Source: PBB1 sp040400875 (GTDB lineage: Bacteria > Pseudomonadota > Gammaproteobacteria > Burkholderiales > Burkholderiaceae_C). From it: a stretch of 64,000 nucleotides of DNA. The notes below the pieces were generated by a model, which was given only the letters and a program-made list of their open reading frames with translations, was not told where the DNA came from and made no database searches. The first letter of the stretch is position 1; every line of letters starts with the position of its first letter. Below are positions 58,683-64,000 of this stretch, in pieces. The stretch is from positions 47,799 through 111,798 of the forward strand of contig JBBAPK010000003.1 in the NCBI GenBank assembly GCA_040400875.1. The letters are read 5' to 3'. The position numbers were made by a program, and so were the translations under genes.

Positions 58683-59369
58683 ATGGCACTCAAATCCTTG
58701 TCGCTCGGCACCGGCATCAACTCGATGTTCGATGACGCTTCGTCTCAGTTCAGGGGGCTGGATTTCAAGCAGCCTGGTCAATGGGCGCCGCTGCCCAAGC
58801 TGGCAGCCTTTGTGGCCGTCGCGCTGGTGGTCATCGGGCTGGGCTGGTTTGTGTTGCTGCTCGATGCCAACGACGAGCTTGACGCCGAGCGGGCCAAAGA
58901 GGTCACGCTCAAGCAGGACTTCCGTACCAAGCTCGGCATGGCCGTCAATCTCGGTGAACTGCGCAAGCAAAAGCTGCTGGTCGAGGAGTACGTGATCCAG
59001 CTCGAAAAGCAGCTCCCCGGCAAGGCCGAGATGGACGCGTTGCTGTCCGACATCAACCAAGCCGGGCTGGGACGCGGGTTGCAGTTTGAACTTTTCCGGC
59101 CCGGGCAAGTGGTGGTCAAGGACTATTACGCCGAGCTGCCCATCGAGCTCCGGGTCACGGGCCGATTCCACGACATTGGCTCGTTTGCCGCTGACGTCGC
59201 CAACCTGTCGCGCATTGTGACCTTGCACGACGTGTCGATCAGCGTCACCAAATCAGGCAGTGATCTGATGACCATGGACGCCACGGCCCGAACCTACCGG
59301 TACCTGGATGCCGAGGAAATCGAGACGGTCCGCAGAGATGCCGTCAAGAAGCCAAAGCGGGTGAGCTAG
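58683..59369 (+). CDS. pilO: Type IV pilus assembly protein PilO
   Basis: 228 residues. One membrane segment (AAFVAVALVVIGLGWFVLLL, about 39-58), a coiled coil, then a ferredoxin-like periplasmic domain with KQLPGKAEMDALLSDIN and LELRVTGRFHDIGSFAADVA, diagnostic of PilO. Heterodimerises with PilN. Starts 5 bases after pilN. Confidence 0.96.
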   Translation: MALKSLSLGTGINSMFDDASSQFRGLDFKQPGQWAPLPKLAAFVAVALVVIGLGWFVLLLDANDELDAERAKEVTLKQDFRTKLGMAVNLGELRKQKLLVEEYVIQLEKQLPGKAEMDALLSDINQAGLGRGLQFELFRPGQVVVKDYYAELPIELRVTGRFHDIGSFAADVANLSRIVTLHDVSISVTKSGSDLMTMDATARTYRYLDAEEIETVRRDAVKKPKRVS

Positions 59370-59374
59370 GAATC

Positions 59375-59917
59375 ATGATGATGCGAGGGTCAACTTTTCA
59401 GTCGCTGGTTGCCGTTGGCGCTTTACTCGCCCTGACGGCTTGCAGTGGCGAGCAGCCGGAGCTGCCCGAATGGATCGCCCAGCAGCGCGAAGAGGTCAAG
59501 CCCAGCGTGCAGCCCATCATGCCGCCCAAGAAATTCAATCCTCAGGCTTATCTGATGGCCGAGGCCGTCGAGCCCTTCAGCATGCAGAAACTGACCGTGG
59601 CCATCAAGCAAGAGGCCCGGCAGCCCAGCTCGCTGCTCGCCGCCGAGGTCAACCGTCGACCCGAGCCACTCGAGTCTTATCCGCTCGACAGCGTGACGAT
59701 GGTGGGCAGCCTGATGAAGCAAAACATGCCATTTGCTCTATTGAGGGTCGACAAGCTGCTTTATCAAGTCAAGCTTGGTGACTATCTTGGTCAGAATTAC
59801 GGAAAGATAGTGAAGATTTCGGAAACCGATATGTCCATCCGCGAAGTCGTGCAGGACGCCAGCGGCGAATGGACCGAGCGCACCAGCTCGATCCAACTCC
59901 AGGAGAAAGCTCCATGA
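59375..59917 (+). CDS. pilP: Type IV pilus lipoprotein PilP
   Basis: 180 residues. Lipoprotein signal ending LTACSG; three consecutive ATG codons make the exact start uncertain by two residues. The C-terminal beta domain (VGSLMKQNMPFALLRVDKLL, VKLGDYLGQNYGKI) binds PilQ. Overlaps pilQ by 4 bases. Confidence 0.95.
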   Translation: MMMRGSTFQSLVAVGALLALTACSGEQPELPEWIAQQREEVKPSVQPIMPPKKFNPQAYLMAEAVEPFSMQKLTVAIKQEARQPSSLLAAEVNRRPEPLESYPLDSVTMVGSLMKQNMPFALLRVDKLLYQVKLGDYLGQNYGKIVKISETDMSIREVVQDASGEWTERTSSIQLQEKAP

Positions 59918-62064
59918 AGGCCTTGCGCAAGATGAACATCATGGGTGACTGGAGAACTCGTTTGTTCACCTTCGCATGTGCGCTGGCAGCCAGCACGCCG
60001 GCGATGGCCGAGCCGGTCATCCAGTCGGTCAGCGGTTCGCGCCAGGCGGGCACCGAAATCGTCAGCATCCAGTTGTCCGAGCCGCTCAAGCAGATTCCGG
60101 CCGGCTTCCTGGTTCAAACCCCACCGCGCATCGCCATCGATCTGCCCGGGGTGACCAACGGCACCGGCAAGCCTTCGGTCGAGGTAAACCAGGGCAATGT
60201 TCGAAACGTCAACATCGCCAGTTCCGAGGACCGCACTCGGCTGGTCATTCATCTGTCCAAGCCAGCGACCTACCGGGCTGAAATTCAAGGCAAGAACCTG
60301 ATCATCGTGCTCGATGCCGGCGTGTCGGCGGCGGTGGTGGCAGTCGAACCCGCAGCCCGCGGCAGCGACGGTGCGGCCCGGTTCGCCGAGCCCAAGAACG
60401 CTGATCAGCTGCCTTTGAAGGGCATCGATTTCCGCCGTGGTACCGATGGCGCGGGTCGCGTGATCGTTGACCTGGCCAGCAGCCAGGTCGGCGTTGACAT
60501 TCAGCAGCAGGGCAAAGGTCTGGTGGTCGAGTTCCTTCGCTCCAGCCTGCCAGACAACTTGCGCAAGCGGCTCGATGTCGTCGACTTCGGCACGCCGGTG
60601 CAAACCATCTCGAGCGTGCAAAAAGGCGACCGCGTTCGCATGGTGGTGGAGCCGCAGGGCGCGTGGGAACACAGCGCTTACCAAAGCGACACGCAGTTCG
60701 TGCTCGAAATCCGCCCGCAAAAGATAGACCCGAACAAGCTCACGCAAGGCCCGGGCTTTGCTGGCGAGAAGTTGTCCCTGAACTTCCAGAACATCGAAGT
60801 TCGCGCCTTGTTACAGGTCATCGCCGACTTCACCAATTTCAACGTCGTGACCAGCGATACCGTGACCGGCAACGTGACCCTGCGGCTCAAGGACGTGCCT
60901 TGGGATCAGGCGCTCGACATCATTCTTCAGTCGCGTGGCCTGGGCCTGCGCAAATCGGGCAACGTGCTGATGATTGCTCCCAAGGATGAGCTCAACGCCA
61001 AGGAAAAAAACGAGCTCGAGGCGATCGCGTTGATCGCGTCGCTCGAGCCCGTGCGCGCACAGTCCTTCCAGCTCAACTACACCAAGGCCGAAGAACTGGC
61101 GCGCGGTCTCATGGGTGATTCGGGCGGTGAAAGTGCGGCATCGGCCGGCGGAAGTTCGCGCATTCTCTCGCCTCGCGGATCGGTCTACGCCGAGGTGCGC
61201 ACGAACCAGCTGTTCGTCAACGACACGCCGGCCAAGCTTGAAGAGGTTCAAAACCTGATTGCCAGGGTCGACATTCCCGTGCGTCAGGTGCTCATCGAAG
61301 CACGCATCGTCGAGGCTGACGACTCCTTCGGACGCTCGCTGGGCGTGCGTCTGGGCGGCAAGGCCACCTATGGGGTTGGCGGTGCGCAAAAGGTCGCGCT
61401 CGGGGGTGACTTGAACGCAGTCGGCGCGGCCAGCGGCCAAGGCGCCACAGCCGACTTCGCCAACACCTCTTTCGTGCGCTTGCCCGCGCAGTCGCAAGGC
61501 GGCTACCTGCCTTCGTCTTTGGCAATGTCGTTGTTTGGCTCCAATTCAAGCAACGCCTTGAACCTTGAAATCTCGGCGGCCGAGGCCGATGGTCGCGGCA
61601 AGATCATCTCCAGCCCGCGCATCCTGACCGCTGACCAGATTCAGGCCAGCATCCAGCAGGGCACGAAAATCCCTTACCAGTCGGCCACCTCGAGCGGTGC
61701 CACCTCGGTGTCCTTCGTCGACGCCACGCTCAAGCTTCAGGTCATCCCCCAGATCACCCCCGAAGGCTCGGTGATCCTGACGGTGGAGGTCAACAAGGAC
61801 AGCGTGGGTGCGGTCACCCAAGGCGTGCCATCGATCAACACCAAGTCCGTCAAGACTCAGGTGCTGGTTGAAAACGGCGGCACGGTAGTCATCGGCGGCA
61901 TCTTCGAGCAGACCGAGCGCACCGATGAAGCCAAGGTGCCTTTCCTTGGCGATGTTCCGGTTCTGGGCCACCTGTTCAAGAACAAGACCACCTCGCTCAC
62001 CAAGACCGAGCTGCTGGTGTTCCTGACCCCGAGGGTGGTGACCGACCGCACTGCGGCGCGTTGA
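59914..62064 (+). CDS. pilQ: Type IV pilus secretin PilQ
   Basis: 716 residues from ATG 59914, preceded by AGGAGA and overlapping the pilP stop. Signal peptide, two AMIN domains (about 35-270), an STN/N0 domain, a secretin N domain and the secretin barrel ending VPFLGDVPVLGHLFKNKT and LLVFLTPRVV. A glycine/serine stretch (SGGESAASAGGSSR) lies in the N domain. Forms the outer-membrane pilus channel. Confidence 0.97.
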   Translation: MKALRKMNIMGDWRTRLFTFACALAASTPAMAEPVIQSVSGSRQAGTEIVSIQLSEPLKQIPAGFLVQTPPRIAIDLPGVTNGTGKPSVEVNQGNVRNVNIASSEDRTRLVIHLSKPATYRAEIQGKNLIIVLDAGVSAAVVAVEPAARGSDGAARFAEPKNADQLPLKGIDFRRGTDGAGRVIVDLASSQVGVDIQQQGKGLVVEFLRSSLPDNLRKRLDVVDFGTPVQTISSVQKGDRVRMVVEPQGAWEHSAYQSDTQFVLEIRPQKIDPNKLTQGPGFAGEKLSLNFQNIEVRALLQVIADFTNFNVVTSDTVTGNVTLRLKDVPWDQALDIILQSRGLGLRKSGNVLMIAPKDELNAKEKNELEAIALIASLEPVRAQSFQLNYTKAEELARGLMGDSGGESAASAGGSSRILSPRGSVYAEVRTNQLFVNDTPAKLEEVQNLIARVDIPVRQVLIEARIVEADDSFGRSLGVRLGGKATYGVGGAQKVALGGDLNAVGAASGQGATADFANTSFVRLPAQSQGGYLPSSLAMSLFGSNSSNALNLEISAAEADGRGKIISSPRILTADQIQASIQQGTKIPYQSATSSGATSVSFVDATLKLQVIPQITPEGSVILTVEVNKDSVGAVTQGVPSINTKSVKTQVLVENGGTVVIGGIFEQTERTDEAKVPFLGDVPVLGHLFKNKTTSLTKTELLVFLTPRVVTDRTAAR

Positions 62065-62092
62065 AGCTCGCGTCGCGTTTCGCCCGCGTTCG

Positions 62093-62659
62093 ATGCTCAT
62101 CAGTCTGATCGGCATGCCCGGTGGTGGAAAGTCCACCGTCGGCCGCCAACTTGCCAGGCGCTTGGGCGTTGGTTTTTCTGACAGCGACACCCTGATAGAG
62201 CGACGCATCGGCTGCAGCATCCGCGAGTTCTTTGACCGCGAGGGTGAAGAAGCCTTTCGCGACATCGAGCAGGCGGTGATTGCTGAGCTGATGGGCTCTG
62301 CCCAGGGTGTGCTCGCCACCGGGGGCGGCGCCGTGCTGCGCGAAGCCAACCGCGTGGCGCTGAATCAGTGCAGTTCGGTCGTTTACCTTCGGTCCTCGCC
62401 CGAAGAGCTGTTTCGCCGAATGCGACACGACACCCAGCGCCCGCTGCTCCAGGTCAAGGACCCCATGGCGCGCTTGCGTTCGCTTTTTCAGGTGCGTGAT
62501 CCGCTGTACCGCAGCATTGCTCATTACGTGATCGAAACCGGCCGCCCCTCGGTGTCCAACCTCATCAACATGTTGCTGATGCAACTGGAGTTGGCCGGGC
62601 TGGTGTCGATGGACACCGTGCCTTCCCCGGTCGACGGCCCCGATACCCACACGCATTGA
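62093..62659 (+). CDS. aroK: Shikimate kinase
   Basis: 188 residues. P-loop GMPGGGKSTVG, DSDTLIE (shikimate binding), FRDIEQAVI, ATGGGAVL and the lid region RRMRHDTQRPLLQ. Phosphorylates shikimate in aromatic amino-acid synthesis. Placed between pilQ and aroB as in many proteobacteria. Confidence 0.96.
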   Translation: MLISLIGMPGGGKSTVGRQLARRLGVGFSDSDTLIERRIGCSIREFFDREGEEAFRDIEQAVIAELMGSAQGVLATGGGAVLREANRVALNQCSSVVYLRSSPEELFRRMRHDTQRPLLQVKDPMARLRSLFQVRDPLYRSIAHYVIETGRPSVSNLINMLLMQLELAGLVSMDTVPSPVDGPDTHTH

Positions 62660-62688
62660 GCTCGAGGGCTGCGCGGCAGAATATGCCG

Positions 62689-63786
62689 ATGGCAAATCCC
62701 ATTCCGACCGAGCAGGTCACCATCAATCTGGCTGAGCGCAGCTACGACATCCACATTGGTTGCAAGCTGCTTGATGTGGCCAGCGCCATGTCGTGTGGTT
62801 CGGCATCTGCCGAAGCCCTGATCGTTACCAACACCACCGTGGCCCCGCTGTATGCCGAGCGGCTGCGAGGCGTGCTGAAGCAGCACCATGCGCGCGTTCG
62901 CACCATCGCCTTGCCGGACGGCGAGGTCTACAAGGACTGGGCCACGCTCAACCTGATCTTCGATGAGTTGCTGCGCGAGGCCTTTGACCGCAAGACTGTC
63001 CTTTACGCACTGGGCGGTGGGGTGGTGGGCGACATGACCGGCTTTGCCGCCGCTTGCTACATGCGCGGCGTGTCCTACGTGCAGGTTCCGACCACGCTGC
63101 TGGCTCAGGTCGACTCGTCTGTGGGCGGCAAGACCGCCATCAACCACCCCGCGGGCAAGAACATGATCGGGGCGTTTTATCAGCCGCTCAAGGTGATCGC
63201 CGATCTCGACACGCTCGACACCCTGCCCGATCGCGAAATCTCCGCCGGCCTGGCCGAGGTGATCAAGTACGGACCCATCGCCGACGATGCGTTTTTGAGC
63301 TGGATCGAGCAGCACATCGACGCTCTGCGCGCGCGCGACAAATCGGCCCTGGCCCACGCGGTGCGGCGCTCGTGCGAAATCAAGGCCTGGGTGGTCGGCC
63401 AAGACGAGCGCGAATCCGGCTTGCGTGCCATCCTCAACTTCGGCCACACCTTCGGCCACGCGATCGAGGCCGGCCTGGGCTATGGCCAGTGGCTGCACGG
63501 CGAGGCCGTGGGTTGCGGCATGGTGATGGCAGCGGATTTGTCGGTGCGCCTGGGGCTCATCGATGCGGCTTACGCGCAGCGGCTGAGCACCTTGATCGAG
63601 CGCGCCGGCCTGCCCATTAAAGGGCCGCGGCTTGGGGCTGCGCGCTTCCTCGAGTTGATGCGCGTCGACAAGAAGTCTGAATCCGGGCAGATTCGCTTCG
63701 TGCTGATCGATGCCCCCGGCCGCGCCAGCCTGCACAAGGCAGACGACGCGCTAGTGGCCGAAGCCATCGAAGCGCACTGCGCGTGA
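62689..63786 (+). CDS. aroB: 3-dehydroquinate synthase
   Basis: 365 residues from ATG 62689 (MANPIPTEQVTINLAERSYD); ATG 62683 would add two residues. NAD-dependent zinc enzyme with LPDGEVYKDW, GGGVVGDMTGFAAACYMRG, PTTLLAQVDSSVGGKTAIN, AGLAEVIKYG and the zinc site NFGHTFGHAIE. No ribosome site is evident. CAGAAT (62677-62682) sits where a -10 box would place the transcript start at this ATG. The stop overlaps the next gene. Confidence 0.95.
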   Translation: MANPIPTEQVTINLAERSYDIHIGCKLLDVASAMSCGSASAEALIVTNTTVAPLYAERLRGVLKQHHARVRTIALPDGEVYKDWATLNLIFDELLREAFDRKTVLYALGGGVVGDMTGFAAACYMRGVSYVQVPTTLLAQVDSSVGGKTAINHPAGKNMIGAFYQPLKVIADLDTLDTLPDREISAGLAEVIKYGPIADDAFLSWIEQHIDALRARDKSALAHAVRRSCEIKAWVVGQDERESGLRAILNFGHTFGHAIEAGLGYGQWLHGEAVGCGMVMAADLSVRLGLIDAAYAQRLSTLIERAGLPIKGPRLGAARFLELMRVDKKSESGQIRFVLIDAPGRASLHKADDALVAEAIEAHCA

Positions 63787-64000
63787 ACGTCAGCCACGGC
63801 GGCGCGCTGGCGCCTTTTGCCAGCCATCCGACTCTGACGCGCGGCCGCCGGCACGCCGGGCCAGACTCACCCGATCGCAATGCGTTCCAGCGCGATCGCG
63901 ATCGCATCGTGCACAGCACGGCGTTTCGCCGGCTGGTCTACAAGACGCAGGTCTTCCTCAACCACGAAGGCGACCTGTTTCGAACCCGCATGACGCACTC
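63783..64000 (+). CDS. dgt: dGTP triphosphohydrolase, N-terminal part (runs off window)
   Basis: The first 72 residues from GTG 63783, whose GTGA overlaps the aroB stop. NAFQRDRDRIVHSTAFRRL, VYKTQVFLNHEGDLFRTRMT is the start of the HD-domain dGTPase-like family; the first metal-binding histidine region follows at the edge. The enzyme hydrolyses dNTPs to nucleoside and triphosphate. The aroB-dgt order is common in Burkholderiales. Confidence 0.92.
   Translation, partial: MNVSHGGALAPFASHPTLTRGRRHAGPDSPDRNAFQRDRDRIVHSTAFRRLVYKTQVFLNHEGDLFRTRMTH

Overview
The window is about 64 kb of GC-rich DNA from a betaproteobacterium, most likely order Burkholderiales (Comamonadaceae or the Leptothrix/Rubrivivax/Sphaerotilus group). 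The pointers are gene order and families: paired cyanophycin synthetases, a PEP-CTERM protein, a gspG-to-gspF type II secretion operon, rplM-rpsI-erpA-anmK-M23 peptidase-tyrS synteny, lptM-lysA facing cyaY, and pilMNOPQ-aroK-aroB-dgt. This placement is inference from family knowledge; no rRNA gene is present. Two runs of exactly 100 N (22301-22400 and 23637-23736) are assembly gaps, each inside a conserved gene.

Layout. 1-740: 3' end of an EAL-domain protein. 753-20606: a reserve-polymer and signalling region. It holds a DUF1854 protein and an ABC exporter of the type found beside cyanophycin genes (minus strand), then on the plus strand two periplasmic binding proteins without a permease, two large hybrid histidine kinases ending in HPt domains, the cyanophycin synthetase paralogue CphA' and CphA itself; then, on the minus strand, a methylthio-nucleoside phosphorylase, an alpha/beta hydrolase and a PHB-depolymerase-family esterase. 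A perfect CRP-type dyad lies before the first binding protein. 20760-25129: htpG behind a heat-shock-type promoter, a PEP-CTERM protein behind a sigma-54-type promoter, an SrkA-like kinase and a DUF2726 protein. 25359-30894: rplM, rpsI, erpA, anmK, an M23 peptidase and tyrS. 30942-35389: a cytosolic 5'-nucleotidase, a Lon-like AAA ATPase without protease domain, a TPR/O-GlcNAc-transferase-like glycosyltransferase and an AT-richer small unknown gene.

35432-46936: type II secretion, in transcription order gspG-H-I-J-K-L-M-N-D-E-F on the minus strand, with a PDZ-less gspC divergent. 46975-54315: ilvA, a probable small RNA or leader with anti-Shine-Dalgarno motifs (48686-48773), an OsmC-family gene, coq7, a porin, a DUF3047 lipoprotein candidate, lysA, lptM and cyaY. 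54342-64000: penicillin-binding protein 1A, divergent from pilMNOPQ, then aroK, aroB and the start of a dGTPase gene.

Most of the window is ordinary housekeeping. The parts most worth a second look are the binding-protein/phosphorelay/cyanophycin locus with its degenerate CphA', the candidate anti-SD small RNA upstream of ilvA, the recognisable sigma-32 and sigma-54 promoters, and a recurring pattern of a -10-like box placed so that the transcript would begin at the start codon (gspC, 5'-nucleotidase, lptM, aroB).
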